From Aulostomus chinensis (Eukaryota > Chordata > Actinopteri > Syngnathiformes > Aulostomidae), in the NCBI GenBank assembly GCA_037954235.1, contig JBBMOA010000010.1, positions 21,462,529 through 21,526,528 of the forward strand: 64,000 bases of DNA, read 5' to 3'. The number at the start of each line of letters is the position of its first letter. The first letter of the stretch is position 1. A program made the position numbers and the translations under genes. This document shows positions 11,204 to 25,059 of the stretch, in pieces. The notes beneath the pieces were generated by a model that worked only from the letters and a program-made list of their open reading frames with translations, ran no database searches and was not told where the DNA came from.

Positions 11204-11460
11204 ACCAGGGGCCTCATGTATCAATACCTGCGTGGATCTCACACTAAAAAACTGCGGTGGCAAGAATCGCGAAAGTTGCATACGCACAAAAAAAAATCCG
11301 GATGTATCAATACGTGCGAGCGCCCGTTTCCTTGATAACGTCCCAATCAGCGTGGAATTGAGCGCAGATGTCTGAGGACCGGGTCCGCCCCCGTTACGCC
11401 CACCTATAAATACGCAAACTTATTTAAATAGGGTTTGCGCTGTCGGCACTCGCCAAATAA

Positions 11461-12106
11461 TGTCAAAGAAAAAGAGGTTCACTGCGTGCGAGCTGGTCGG
11501 GAAGGTGGAGGAGAGACAGCAGATTCTGTTTGTACTGACACCACTGGACAGGCTGCCAAACAATAAACGTTGGGTGGGATAAGAAGTGCGAGAGGGTGAA
11601 CGCGGTGGGTTCGGCGCAACGCACCCCGCAAGATGACGGTTTCCGCCACCCACGCTGACTCCGAGAGCCTGGAGGGTATAAAGTGGCAACTCCATTTCTT
11701 ACGCAACATTTCCACATGCTTTGCCACAGATGTAAAGGCAAAAATACACAATCAGCCATTTGAATAAACCAATATGTTTAATAGCAATTGATCCGTCAGC
11801 CATGCCGCCGACGTGCAGCACCCCTGCCGGCTCCCGCGCCAGCCCGTCCACCGGCTCAGAGTCATCCGCCAGAATCAGCGGCATTCGGGCCAGCCCGTCC
11901 CCCGGCCCTAGCACCAGCACCAGGCCGAAAAGCGGCGGACAGTCCTCCAGCCCACCCGTACCCAGAGGCGCATCCTCCGGCCCACACGGATCCAGAGGGA
12001 GGGTCCTCACACAGGCGGTCCTGCAGGAGGACATTATTAGGGGAATAACGGGATCAATGAGCGGCTCGACCGCCTGATATATGTTCTGGAACGTTTCGTG
12101 GACTAA
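11461..12106 (+). pseudogene. Myb/SANT-like protein of PIF/Harbinger element, broken
   Basis: The frame opens at ATG 11461 (MSKKKRFTACELVGKVEER) and meets a stop after about 39 codons. A neighbouring frame then continues with CERVNAVGSAQRTPQ, the W/V-rich SANT segment typical of the Harbinger Myb-like accessory protein, which guides the transposase to the nucleus and the termini. A Pro/Ser-rich linker follows from about 11800. The end is a helical INERLDRLIYVLERFVD tail closing at TAA 12104-12106, again in a shifted frame. At least two frameshifts or stops make it non-functional. The order of parts matches the family; the function is known from the family, not from this copy. Confidence 0.65.
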
Positions 12107-12153
12107 ATAAATAAATAAATAACAATAATAATAACAACAATAATAATAATAAT
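12106..12153. repeat. (AAAT)n/(AAT)n low-complexity run
   Basis: AAATAAAT units followed by AATAATAAC units between the two Harbinger gene remnants. Confidence 0.85.
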
Positions 12154-12165
12154 TTGGTTTCATGT

Positions 12166-12474
12166 TTATGGCTGCCCGGCCGGGATCGGCGTCCATCCCT
12201 CCAGCGTCTGCGCATCAATGTCTCCACATTTATGGGAGTGGAAACCCTTACGATGAAAGTAAGCGTGTTCCTCATGGGACGGTGCTTTTATGGCAACATG
12301 AGTGCAGTCATTAGAGAATCCGGCTACTGCTGCAAATTGTGCTTTAATATTGACCTGTTCAACCGCACCGTAAGGGAATTTAATGTACCTGCGGGAGAGT
12401 CGGATGATCAGGTCCACCACCCAGGGCATGGCCCGGCTGAGGGTCGACTGGCTCACCCCGGAACGGTTCGCCAT
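12166..12474 (-). pseudogene. HARBI1-like (DDE_Tnp_4) transposase fragment
   Basis: The minus-strand frame reads MANRSGVSQSTLSRAMPWV, the helix-turn-helix region of Harbinger transposases. It is followed by RYIKFPYGAVEQVNIKAQF and NDCTHVAIKAPS, which includes the first catalytic Asp (DCTH). Then comes FHRKGFHS. About five residues before DCTH are missing compared with the family pattern. Everything after FHS, including the second Asp and the Glu, is absent. The catalytic triad is therefore incomplete and this copy cannot catalyse transposition. It converges with the Myb-like gene, as in related elements. Confidence 0.75.
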
Positions 12475-12745
12475 CTCCCGCTGGAAGGCTTTTTCGTGCC
12501 CGATGTATGTGCGGTTATCAAATAATGTCAGTCACCAAACACCGCCACAGGGTGTCGCCAATGGACCAAAGTGCAGTAAACGCAAGAATCGGCTTTCCGC
12601 CAACTTCTACGGCAGCTCCACAGTTGGCGTGAAACAGCGCAAGAATCGACGAACTTTTCGCGTTGATACATCTGAACGTGAGCGTCGATCCTGGCGTACG
12701 CAAGTTTTTCTTGCGTAAACCGCGTTGATACATGAGGCCCCTGGT

Positions 12746-14838
12746 CTACCTTCTCATTTGACCTTCATCCATGTCCACCTGTTGCTGTGTAATATGACCT
12801 GAAAGTGAAAGGATCACGAAGCTCCAGCCTTATTATTTTGCCTTTGAGCAACCTGTATGGGCCTATATTTGGCTTTAATGGCAAACAACTCCATGGTAAA
12901 TGCTTCAAACACGTCAACTAGGAGATCACTTTCTTTCAAATAAGCAGTATTCCTCCACATGCTATGATGTATCCATACTTAGAGTAGCTACTATGTTTGG
13001 CAGCAAAACAAAACATTGAGTCTTAAGAAAAGCATGTGGAATCTATTTTTTTAATGTCATTTTATTCAAATTTACAAATAAGTCATGTTTTGATACTCGC
13101 ATGAGCAAATGTTACAATTTTAAGCACAATTTCTATTCTAGTGTATTTTAATACTTAACACCTGTTACACTCACTACAAGTGAACTTGTTTTATATCTTA
13201 ACTGTCAGCGGTTACTATTTTTTTCCCTACTCATCCTCGAGCCATTACTCCTGTGAATATTTTACTTGAGTTATTAGACACACAGCCCCATATTAACTGT
13301 CACCATACGGTATTTGGGAAATTGCATTACGACTGCACTTGGATCTGTTCTCTTCCACCATTTTATGGAAAACATCAAAACCCATTTGAGACGTCGCTGA
13401 GCATAATTTGATTCGACTGCGTTCTTGAATGTGTTAGTTGTCTCTGATATTTGACTCCCACTGCCTGTTTGAAGCTCGTATAATAGTAATTGTGTACAGA
13501 TTTGCATGTTATTGGTGTGTCACTTCCCCAGGAATAATCTCCTGTATCCATGCTGTGCAGGAGGAGCCTGCCAGTTACAGCAAACCCTTTTTATTATTCA
13601 CCCCACACATACACTTTCCCATTTGTCTTTGTGTTTGCTCATTTCTAAAACCCTTTGCAACAGTCAAACTGACAGCATGTGACAGCTAAACGTAAGTTTT
13701 TCTCATATTTGTGGGTGATCGTGACAGAAATGTATTTTGGATATGATGCGTTGTGAAGGTTATGACGAGTGTGTTTCCCCGTCACCAAGAATCCTCGTGA
13801 ATACACATGCGTTTATATGTCAAATGACGACGCTGTTTTCATCTTTAGAAACAATTATGTAAGAGATGTTACGCGCACGTAAAAAAAAAAACAGAATGGG
13901 AACAAGTTCTTTTTATTTCACAGAAGAGTAACATCATATGCAAAAACACAAATACTGAAGATGGCCGTAAAATACTGGACAGTATCCAACAACTGAATAA
14001 AAATTCACTACGACTTTGTGCTGCAACATTAAAAGTTGAAAGACCATGTATGTAAGTTGACATGCAGCAGACCGAGCATAAACTTGTGGTACAGTTTTAT
14101 TCTAATTATGCACATACGTCAGATCAAAGCTACGGCGCAGGACACTTGTCTCCCTCTCACGACAGTGCCATATTCAAGTTAGCAGAGGGCCAAACAGAAA
14201 TAACCTGCTGCGTCATCACCGTTTCAGCTCGGTGAATAAATTTGTGTCACAAAGCACCTGCAAAATGAGTTGTTTAAGAATCCGAATTTTGACTTTATGT
14301 TCCGAGAACATTTGTAAGATTAAATAATTTGTCCACGCTGAAAACAACCGAGGGCTAACCATAAGTAGCCGTCTCAACCAGCATGTTGCTCTGCTCAGTG
14401 TGTGTTCAGTTCATCCTTCCAGCAAGGGAATGTCAACACATACTACAAACCCCCCAAAAATGCAGAGAGAATTATCTGTTGACAATTCACATTGCAATAA
14501 CTGGTTTGGCCGGAGCTTATATGTAACACATGAAAATATGGTGCATTCTAGCTTTAAATGCCAACTCAAATCAAATCTTTTTTTTTCCTGTTGCATCCAT
14601 CAATGTTTTAACAATAGCTGAAAAATCTGCCTGTGAATGTCAGTTCATGCTTGTGTAGTCTCTTACTCTCCCGCGCACCGAAAAAACCTCCTCACAGTCA
14701 ATGGAGTATCAGCTGCAGCACAATTTTGTTCACCTTGTCTCTACCTGCCGCAGCCAACTAGCTCAGCTGTCAATCAAACAGACACCAAAAGGGTTGAGAA
14801 GCATCCCTGGCAAAACCTTTTTTCCTCTTTCAACACTT

Positions 14839-14841
<3 letters not shown>
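12746..14841. other. non-coding, nothing recognised
   Basis: AT-rich sequence with an A11 run near 13879. No frame with family resemblance or flanking splice signals was found. Confidence 0.45.

Positions 14842-14901
<60 letters not shown>
14842..14901. repeat. (AT)n microsatellite
   Basis: An uninterrupted AT tract of about 30 units. Confidence 0.97.
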
Positions 14902-14904
<3 letters not shown>

Positions 14905-16290
14905 TTCAATATAAAGATTATACTGACAATTCAGACCACAGTGAAATTCATGAGTGTCTTTTTTTTAAGTTTTTGATAAAACAAATAACTTTTAGTCAAG
15001 CCTTGCAGAGTAGTTCACGGTTCAGAGTTTTTATTTTATTCACAGTAATTGCCGGAGTCAGTTGTGTCAGTTCAGTGCCAAGCACTTTTTCGTGACAACT
15101 CAGTCCAGATTTTAACAACATTGTATAACAGCCAATGATCCGCCAGCCAAAACACATCATCATCAACATCAGGTTATCACCCATAATGGATCTGGATCTA
15201 ATCCTTCTACTGCTGAGGGAATTATGTTGTATCTGCTTAGTATCATCCCATCAACAGCAGTCAAGCACACAACAACAACAACAACAACAAGGGCTGTCAT
15301 TTGGTGATAGTTTCCTTTCATGACATAAATCAAGAAGCTCAAAGTTAAACTATACAGCCAAGTAATCTCTTACCCAATCAACAAAGCAAATTTATCTTAG
15401 TCCCACCTAAATCCATTATCAGCATGAAGCTAACAACAGCTGTTCTGTTGTAATTGAAATCTTAATTACACACATTAATTATACTTGCATGAATGCAAGA
15501 GAAATTATATATAAGCTATTATCATCAAAATCAATTGGACCATGCAAGACATGATGGAATCCTGCACTATGGATGATTGGCAAATGTTCTATACCTGAAG
15601 CTATGAGTCTATGACATAGATCCCTCTGGAGCAAACAAAAGGCCTCGTGAAGACTTTATTTCTATCAGTCCTCACTTTTCCCCATTACAGGATTTTTATC
15701 TGGAAAGCTGAGGGAGGGATCTGTTTGAATAGAATTTGGACAGGTCTGGAGATAGTCTGCTATTAGCACCTCCGCTCAGTGCCACAACAACCATCAATCC
15801 CTGCAAGTTTCTTGGTTTACATGCAGTTCAGAACAACAGTCATGAGTCATCACTGCTGTTTGCGGTGAGAGTGAAATGATGTTTCCCCACCTCTGCTGCC
15901 TGTCGCTCAGGCACTCCTAATCAAGCTCAGCGGTTGATGGACTGTCAGTGACGGGAGCACCTCGCAGACGACGTGAGGAACAGCCGATCTCCAGCTAGTT
16001 ATTACACCCGACATTGTTCACTTTGATTGTGATCACATGGCGAGGCTCTGTTTCCGAGAGCGGAAAGCTCAGAGATCGGTGTGATTTCATGGTTTCATGT
16101 AACGTCCCCCCGTGCACGCACGCACATACATTCACAAAAAAAGATACGCCTGGCTTGTCTGCTTGTCTGATATGCCACTGTGGCAGCACAACTGCTCCAA
16201 TTCATTTTCTGTAACTGAAGGATATTGGTTGGGTCTCTACATTGTAACCTTGATGATATCCGTTTGTGGGGGCGCCCTACTTAGGGGTGA
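14902..16290. other. non-coding, short CAA run
   Basis: Contains an (ACA)n run at 15268-15290 and otherwise no supported feature. Confidence 0.45.
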
Positions 16291-16292
16291 CC

Positions 16293-16303
16293 TTGTGTGT
16301 GTT

Positions 16304-16350
<47 letters not shown>
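16293..16350. repeat. (TG)n microsatellite with TTTG interruptions
   Basis: A TG run of about 58 bp broken by TTTG in its first third. Confidence 0.95.
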
Positions 16351-16351
<1 letters not shown>

Positions 16352-17011
16352 TTCTGTTGCTGAAAATGCACCATGCAGTAGATTTTTCCTGGTATGTGTC
16401 AGAACAATAGTCAGTGTGAAAAAGACACATAATACTGTATTTTGACACAGCACTGAGCAAAACACTGCTCTTCCTTGGTTTGATTTAGAACTCGCTGCCC
16501 TCTGCAGCAGTATTAGGCAGAGTGCACATCTTCTTTTGAAGGGTTGCCGGGTGGCAAAATGTCCCTAAGCAAGCTACTGAACCCCTAAATATGAATAAGG
16601 AAGACTGCCAGCCCAAACCAGTTCTTTGTGATGTGTCCAGATTGCATCCAGTCTTTTGATCCTCGACAATTTAGTTTGTCAAGAACCCAAATCACTTGAC
16701 CTTCATGCGCAAATCCTCATGAAAACTGATGTTTGCAATCCTGATTCAACCCACTTTTGAGGTGATTCTGAGTCGAACCAGATTTCTAAAGATGCTGGAC
16801 ACTCAGGATGATCAAGTAGGATTTCAAAATGTCATTTCTTCTGAACCTGTCTGTGTCCACTGTCTCCATGTATTTTAGCAACTTTAAGTCTGTGTCTTGT
16901 AGATAAACTGGCAACGTGGACAAAGAAAGATCTGATCCGAAATAAATCTGATATGAGAAATGAATTGTCCCGCTAACATCCAAAGCTCTGTCCATACCTG
17001 ACTGGGGTGAG
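16351..17011. other. non-coding flank of the ATC tract
   Basis: Ordinary mixed sequence. The open frames that cross into the neighbouring triplet tract owe their length to the repeat. Confidence 0.45.
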
Positions 17012-17588
<577 letters not shown>

Positions 17589-20500
17589 CTGGAGGATGCT
17601 GGATCAATTTCTTTTCTTTTTTTTCCTGAAGAATGAGATGGTGTGATCTTTAATTAAAAAATAGCTGCAACTGCCAGGATGTAGACCCTGTGACTTATCC
17701 ACAGAAGACTGTTTCACATTTTTTTGTGTTGTGTATATTCATCACATTCCTTGTGTGTAAAGACGTTAATAGACATAATTGTGGAGGGAAAAAAGCAGAT
17801 GTCTTCTTGGCTCTGAGTCACAGAAACTCATTGACGTGCACCCACAGGACACGACTACTGAGCAACAGATTACTTCACAAGGAAGAATAGAAATGTTGCC
17901 AGGATTTTAATTAATTTCGGTTACTTAGGTTGGAAGTGCCGTGTTGGGTTTATTAACCTTACACCACGCAATTTGTGTTGTAAATCTGACAATTCTGCTA
18001 GAATCAGATGCCAGCAGACATTTCTCTCACAAGGAAACATGTACAAGACTGACTTCCTCATGCATCCAAGGTGTCCTGTTCTCTCAGGTGATGGAACTAC
18101 CTGATAAGCGAGGAACTGTCATTCATTAATCTTTTTTTTAATGTAAAGCTAGATGTTTATACACCAGCAGATTTTGGCCATTCAACAATCTATGCAAATT
18201 AATACCTGAAATGACAACTTTCTAAATCCACGTGTCTGCCGTATGAATCTCAGCAATCGTAGCATCAGGGACACGCGCACGAGCCTCATCTCTACTCCTT
18301 TGCTGCATGAATTGATTTTTTATCTTACTTAAAGAAGCTACATGAAAGGGAACTTTTAGTTTCTTTTTCCTTCTCTCTTAGCAGCCACTGTGGACAGAAG
18401 CAGTTATTTCCCCAGATTGAAAACTGCATTTCCCATGAGCACCACCACCTATTATGAAGGTCTTTAGTTTATTGTAATTGCTTGCAAACGCTTGCTCTGG
18501 TAATTATTAGATAGTGTTGATCAATCGTAGGCTCAATTTAATCAAATCGGTTAAAAAAATAAATATTTGAGCCAATCTAATATTGAGTGGGAACACTGTA
18601 GCAGGCGTTTAATCATGATCCTATTAAATTCAGTATTGTTCAACATTTTGTTGTTCACAGGCTCAAAATTTTATATTTTACACAAAACAACAATTCAACC
18701 TGACTCGTGATATAAAACTCAAGTGCGCACCGAAAATGAGCTTAATTGAAATCCAGCTTTAACTGGATGAATCTCGCTTTGTATGCAACCGTTTAGCAGG
18801 CGTTAATGACTCAGAGAACACGTTTACGTTACTAGGTGACAATCACAACAACACGCACGCAGATGGCACTTGTTTAAAGCAAACATCAAAATCATTAATT
18901 ACCTCATAGACTGCAATACCGCCATCCATTTGTCTAGAGCCACACAAACGTTACCTTCCTGAAGAAATGGCTGTGACTGTAGATTGTATGCAGAGAAGTC
19001 AATCTCTCTTTTGGTTTAGCACTCTGGAGTACAGCTCGAACAGACGGTCAAGGTTTACTAGACTTACAGCTCAAAAATTCAAAATTCCTGGTTTTTATTA
19101 AATTTAGTGATGTCACTCTTTGTAGCTTTTGTTGAAAGTGTGTTTAGGGTCACTTCAGAGTTTCTGTCCATTGATTTAATCTGGAATATGGATGTATTTA
19201 GATGATGATTGTGGTTTGTTTTTATAATCGGTTCTTTGAGTTCAGCTGTGTTATGTCAACTCATCATTTTACTCGTTCAACATAATTCGTTTCCCTACAT
19301 ACTTTCCATTTTGGTTGTTTCTGTTACTTCCTTTATTGTTGTAACTGTACTTGGGTTTGATTATACTATCAGCAGTAATTTATAATACAGGCACTGATGT
19401 CTCACTCGTAGGATCAGATTAGTTCTCCGATCACGTGTACTATTATTTGGGATCCTGTAAAAAAGGAAAATCTTAATCTAGCCTGGGCCCAGAGAAAAAC
19501 TGTCCTGTACCAGATTAAAGCAGTTCGCTAATGTCTGTCTGCACTCCCACGCGTGAAAGGCATCTGAACATCAACCAAAATCACCACAAACAGGGGTCGG
19601 CAGCTTATTGACAGTTAACGTCTGCCTCAAAAATCTTTGCTCCAATTTACCCATGAGGGTGAAAATGCGTGTCGATCGCTGCACGTCAGAGCCACGATTA
19701 ATAAATCATTGGTCCAGGCTTAACTTCACAACATCGACAAGCAGCACCGCTAACAGAAATGTTACTCGTCGTTTTTCTCAGCAGGAAGCTACAGAAAACA
19801 TTGTAGAAGTTGATTTATGTTTCTCTAAATATATCTGATCATAAATAAGTTTTGTACATTACGCGTCTTGGCTTTTTATAATTGCTGTGTTTGTTTTCAC
19901 AGTGTGAGGGTGAATGAAAGCCACTGAACCGCTGCTTTAAAAAAAAAAAAAAATTTTAGAACTTCCCAGGCAACGACTGCTCATTGTGCCACACAAATCA
20001 TTATGATTTTTTTTTTTTTAAAGAACTTCTAATCATATCTGTGTTTTTAACCCACCATGTTCGGTTTCACCAACCTTTCCAACATATAATTAACAGGAAT
20101 CATGTGGTCACTCACGTCTCCATTCCTTCGATACCTCTCCCACCTCTTTTTCAGTGTTTATTCTAATGCTACTTTCTGCTTCTTAATGTATCTTTTTGCT
20201 TTCTTGATTCCTCTATGAACTAAAATAATTGCCCCATTTTCAGCCGAAACACGTTTATTATACAGATGCAGCCTGTTGTTTATTAGTTTTGAGAATAAAT
20301 TCACTTTGCTGTAACTGTTCCACATGATATCTTAAATTGTGTGCTCAGTCAAGCAATTTGAGAGTGCAAAATTGTCTTTATAAACATTAAATCAACATGA
20401 GCAGAGACATTTTCAGGCCACTCTTAGTTCTACAAGTTACAGTTTAGTACATTTGTTCCATGATATGTTGCTATTTGAAGACAACTGGTGTTTTTTTTTT

Positions 20501-21724
20501 TTTTTTGTTGATTTAACAGCTTCCAGCGAGCATAAAAAAATAGAAAAAAAAAACATTAAATTGAATTAGTTTTTAGAATCCTGCTGTTTTTTTTTTTAGG
20601 AAAGAAAGAAGGCTACTTAGGATCTAGTTTGATTTGTATGCCTTAAATCACTTTAGAAAGTCAATAATTGGATTAAAGTTTTGCAGTTCTTGCTTTTCAC
20701 CATAAAATGCGAACACCTCACAATTCATTCAGTTTAAATCTGGTGGAAAACACAAGATAATTGCCTTTTAATGGAGCTGTTTTCTGAAATAAAAGGGTGA
20801 AAGAAAGGTTAAACAAAAGTAATCTAACAAAGTTATTATCACCAGAGGGACACTCCATTTTATAACATCCTGTGAAAGTGTTGGAGTGATAGACTAATTT
20901 TCCCCTGCTGATTTCCCGTTTCCCCTCCCCTCTTGGTACTATTTTTGAAAGCTGTCCCATCTGGCTTCTCTTCACAGGAATATTGCCCAATGAACTTTCA
21001 TTTCCTCTTTTGTTAAGTAGAAATGAATCTCCTCTCTATCACAGGTGGGAGGCAGACTTAATTGACTCGTGTTAACATCTCCCCATGCCTTGTACACCTG
21101 CTCTCTTTCTATATGCACATTTCATCATTGCATTTCAATCCAATCTGGTGACTTGATCATTAACCCAATGATGGACAGTCAAATCAAATCAACCTGGGCT
21201 GGCTTCACATTTGCATGCAAGCATGAAGTATACACGAGTGTGAAAATATATCCAGTATTGAACAAATACATAATATGTATAATATATGCTTAATATGCAT
21301 AATATGTGAGGTGGTGTGTAAAAACCCACCTGTGTAACGGCTACAAAAATCTTGCCCTTTTGGGGTTAATTTGTCTTGCAGTGCTCTGAAATGCTAATAA
21401 TCCATGAATGAGAAAAAAAATTCTGATGAGCTATCTGTATGTCGCTGGTCTGCAAAATAAACGTCAGATTCGTCTCATCTATTGCCTGACAGAACTTAAA
21501 TTGGATACCATGGTGAATAATATGATAGAAACGAAATCAACATTTACGTTTTGGGCTTCCTCTGACACCTGTCACAGTTGTTGATTCAATGGCGAGAGTA
21601 TTTTCAAGTACTTTATTAAAGATAACGGAACAGAAAGTTTTAAAGTCATTTCCTTGAAGCGGCTTTACGCTCTTCTTTATACCTCTTGAGAGGATAATTA
21701 ACAAACAAGTTCCAATCCCTTTGG
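17589..21724. other. non-coding, homopolymer runs only
   Basis: There are poly-A/T tracts near 19939-19955, 20006-20018 and 20489-20507. No coding sequence, RNA gene or mobile element could be supported in these four kilobases. Confidence 0.45.

Positions 21725-21812
<88 letters not shown>
21725..21812. repeat. (CA)n microsatellite
   Basis: A pure CA tract of about 44 units. Confidence 0.97.
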
Positions 21813-21815
<3 letters not shown>

Positions 21816-22063
21816 CCTAAAGAATTAACCTTGGGCTAATGCTAATTTAAGCCTTGCATGCCCACATGTTGCTTCCTGAAAATGATGCAAGAACACCAAG
21901 GAGCCGGAAACATGAAGCTGTAAAGATTCAAGATGAAAGAAATGAGCAGATGTACCAACAGGAGAGTATATAAGTGCATAAATCTATACGTGGGTCAGGC
22001 CACACCAACGCACTCGGCATCGTAAACACAGGAGCTGGAATCATTATCATTTTGCTTTATATG

Positions 22064-22094
22064 AATGTTCTTCATACTTTGTATGAAGAACATT
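22064..22094. repeat. perfect 14-bp inverted repeat with 3-nt loop
   Basis: AATGTTCTTCATAC (22064-22077), TTT loop, GTATGAAGAACATT (22081-22094). The stem is perfect. It is too short for a microRNA precursor and has no T-run or gene next to it that would suggest a terminator. Confidence 0.8.
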
Positions 22095-22155
22095 TCCTAA
22101 CTCCCTTTCCTCAGCTTTGCCATTATTTTGGTGCAACATCCAGAATTATTTGACC

Positions 22156-22157
<2 letters not shown>

Positions 22158-22215
<58 letters not shown>
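22158..22215. repeat. (TG)n microsatellite
   Basis: A pure TG tract of about 29 units. Confidence 0.97.
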
Positions 22216-22218
<3 letters not shown>

Positions 22219-22796
22219 CGCTTTGGCTCTGGATGAGCTGATGAAAATGCATTCTGTGCATTCCACACAACAAATACTTCAGCTATCCACCCTGAAATGT
22301 AAATTCATATACGTTGTCCTTTAATTTCAAATACAATTAGCCAACCGACTCCAAGGAGAACTCCACACTTCCTGCACGTGTTAGCCTCTCCAGATGCCAC
22401 CTTTTTTGGAAACATTTTTTTGCAAGGCTAAGTTAAAAGAAGAGAAAACCGACTGCTTGACTGCTTACCTAATATAGTCTACTGCTTTGTGTCAAGTTGT
22501 TCGAGGCACGGGGGTAATCATTAAGATGGTTAAGTTCGCTGTGCGCTCTGTGATTATGTGCTAGAAGGGAAAAAAAAAACAACAACAAAAAAACCCCAAA
22601 ACCAAAGCAGGATTAATATTGTTCAGTGGTGTTTTGAGATCATGATGAGGTGAGGGAGAGTTCCTGCTCTTTTTATTCATTTCATTTCATTTAATGAATC
22701 ATTTGCTTCTCCTCTTGCAATTGAACTGTATCATGCTTGATGCTCTGCCAATACTGTTCACCTGACGTTCATGCCAATGAAGAATATTGAATTGAA

Positions 22797-22814
22797 GAGA
22801 TAGATAGATAAAGA

Positions 22815-22870
<56 letters not shown>

Positions 22871-22871
22871 A
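22797..22871. repeat. (GATA)n(GA)n microsatellite
   Basis: A short GATA run leads into GA units with two CAGA interruptions. Confidence 0.95.
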
Positions 22872-24719
22872 CAAGCCGAGCCTTTGATCATCTGCGATGC
22901 TGAGTGCACTGATTTACTGCACACATAAAGCCTTTGAAGGGCCCCCAGCTGAAGCCACGGGCGCATCAGTCCTCTGAGTTTCACTTATTTATTTATTGAT
23001 TCATCTCTCTGGACCCACATAAGATGATGCTCATGATTCATGATAATTGGATCAACACTTATAAAGTCTTTTAGAGAATCAGCTACCAAACAGCTTCTTC
23101 AGATGCTCTTAACAGCTGCAAATACTGTTCAAATCATCAATTTGTCAAATCACATATTTTTCTACTAGAATTCAAAGTGTGACACTGTTATCACACGAAA
23201 ATGTCACATTCGTAGTTCAGGAAATATTCCACAACTGGAAATACGTTCTTTCCATCAAACTGGGTTGAACACATTTTTTTTTTTTCAAGTGGTGTTTACA
23301 TGAGGAGCCAAACCACAGAAAATGGGCTGCGCTATTTGCTTTTGATCAAAAATTGAGAAACTAACCAGAAATCGCCAGGCTTCTAATCTTCCAAAGCTGC
23401 TGTACCGCTGCTGTTATTTTCTTGCTGTTATTTACTATTCATATTTTCTGCCCATTTGTTCAGGTGACGACATGGAGGACAGGCTGTTTGGATTTTAGAC
23501 TCGGGAGGAGCTCGACGGGACTGTCCCTCGGTGTGCAAAATATGCGTATGATTGTTAAAAGAACAGCTCAGCAGTTGTTCCACCTTCGGATGAGCAGAGA
23601 ACCCTGGGTGAAGACAAGTGTGGAAATTGTTCCATATGTGACTGCCATTATGATGATAATTCAAGTAAGCACAAATGTGAAATTCCGGGTTATTACAAAT
23701 AAGTCGGAATTTGGCTTTTAATCTCAGCTTTGTTTATGCTTTGATTTATTTCTCCTTAAGTGCCCAGGTCAGAAAAAAAAAACCTCCAAAAATAAACAAA
23801 TAAGTAATTTTTCACTCCTGTTGCCATTTTTCATATCATATTTGGGGGAAAATGTAATCCTACCAATTTCTGGAACCTTTACACATCAACATGTCATCTC
23901 ATTGAGGCCGATGGCAGTTAACAAGGCAAATATGAGCCCACATTAATACGGCGCAGGCCGAAGACACTTTTTATCCCTGAAAATCTTCACTCCCAAGAAC
24001 CAGTCTTGATGGAATAAGGAACTATTACTGAATATAATATATATAATGCTCAAGATGACTTGTGCGTTTGAAGGTACACAACCCCCCCATGACAAAGCAG
24101 TCAGAAGAAAGTTTGAATTCGTCCTGTCACTTAAATTCTCTGTCGGCTTCGTGGTAAATGATGACATCATTGTCTCGACAGATCTCTATTTATGATGTTT
24201 TTTTTATTTGAAGTTAAATCACCTTGTTGCTGTTACATATATGTTCAGTAAATCATGGCTATCAACCAATCAAAATTTGAGATTCTTTAATTCCAATTTT
24301 GTAATTTAATTTATTTCACTTTCAGATAAAGAAAGAAAAGCTACAGCAAGCCATGAAAAACTGTGAGAAGACTAATTACAATGATATCCCCCAAGCTGAA
24401 TAAAGTGAGGAATTATGTTAGGCGTGATAGTATCAATGTGATCTCGATTTCGCACATTTTGTGGAACAGTGAGACTAGATCTACATGATGATAAATGTGC
24501 TAATATTAGTGTGAAGTAATGACTCCTTTTCTGAAACGGGTGATTTTACTTCTTGATGCCCCGAAAACTATTTCTTGTTAGAAGCAGATGAGGCATTGAT
24601 TAAAAGGACCTTCCTTAAATGTCTTTATCTGAAAGTGTTCTTCATTTGGATAAATGAGAGGGAAAAAATGAGGCACAACACCGAGTACCAGAAAATGATC
24701 TGAAGTGATGTTCAACTTG

Positions 24720-24740
24720 CCCCCCCCCCCCCCCCCCCCC
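24720..24740. repeat. (C)21 homopolymer
   Basis: A run of 21 cytosines. Exact length is likely to vary between reads and individuals. Confidence 0.95.
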
Positions 24741-25059
24741 AAGTAATTAGGACCAGAGCAAAGAAGGAAAACGGGTAGAAGATGAGAGATCAGCAGCTTG
24801 GTCGAGGACAGGAGACAGCTGTCTCATCCCTGCGGAACCATGCTGCTGTTTCGGAGGAGGCTGCAGCAGGGTGACTCTTTTCATTTCCCATGCTCAAGTG
24901 TGATTCAATGTTTCTAAAAGCACAATTGTCTGCTGTTGTGACTGTAATTATAAGTTCATAAGGTGGCCAGGCTGCTGATTTTTCTGGTTCGTTCAAAGCA
25001 GCCTCCACATGGTTGAACCCCCTCAACTGGCTTCTTTCAACTTAAGACTTCCAAAAGCA

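Larger units (their letters stand above)
11204..12745. mobile_element. PIF/Harbinger-family DNA transposon, internally decayed
   Basis: Both ends carry the exact 21-bp inverted repeat beginning ACCAGGGGCCTCATGTATCA. A subterminal TGTATCAA motif recurs inward on each side (11301 on the left, 12661-12669 inverted on the right). Between them sits the two-gene layout of this superfamily: a Myb/SANT-like gene on + and a transposase gene facing it on -. Both are damaged. At 1.54 kb it is shorter than autonomous members, which run to several kb. A 2- or 3-bp target duplication could not be fixed because the exact tip is ambiguous. Confidence 0.8.
21813..25059. other. non-coding interval between microsatellites
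   Basis: Besides the separately listed repeats it holds a T-run at 23274-23285 and a cytosine tract at 24720-24740. A cysteine-rich open stretch at 23463-23698 is discussed as a finding but is not called a gene because it has internal stops. Confidence 0.4.

Noticed and set aside
11699..12196. 165-codon minus frame across the Harbinger Myb region
   Set aside because: Antisense shadow of the Pro/Ser-rich part of the + strand Myb-like pseudogene plus an AAT run.
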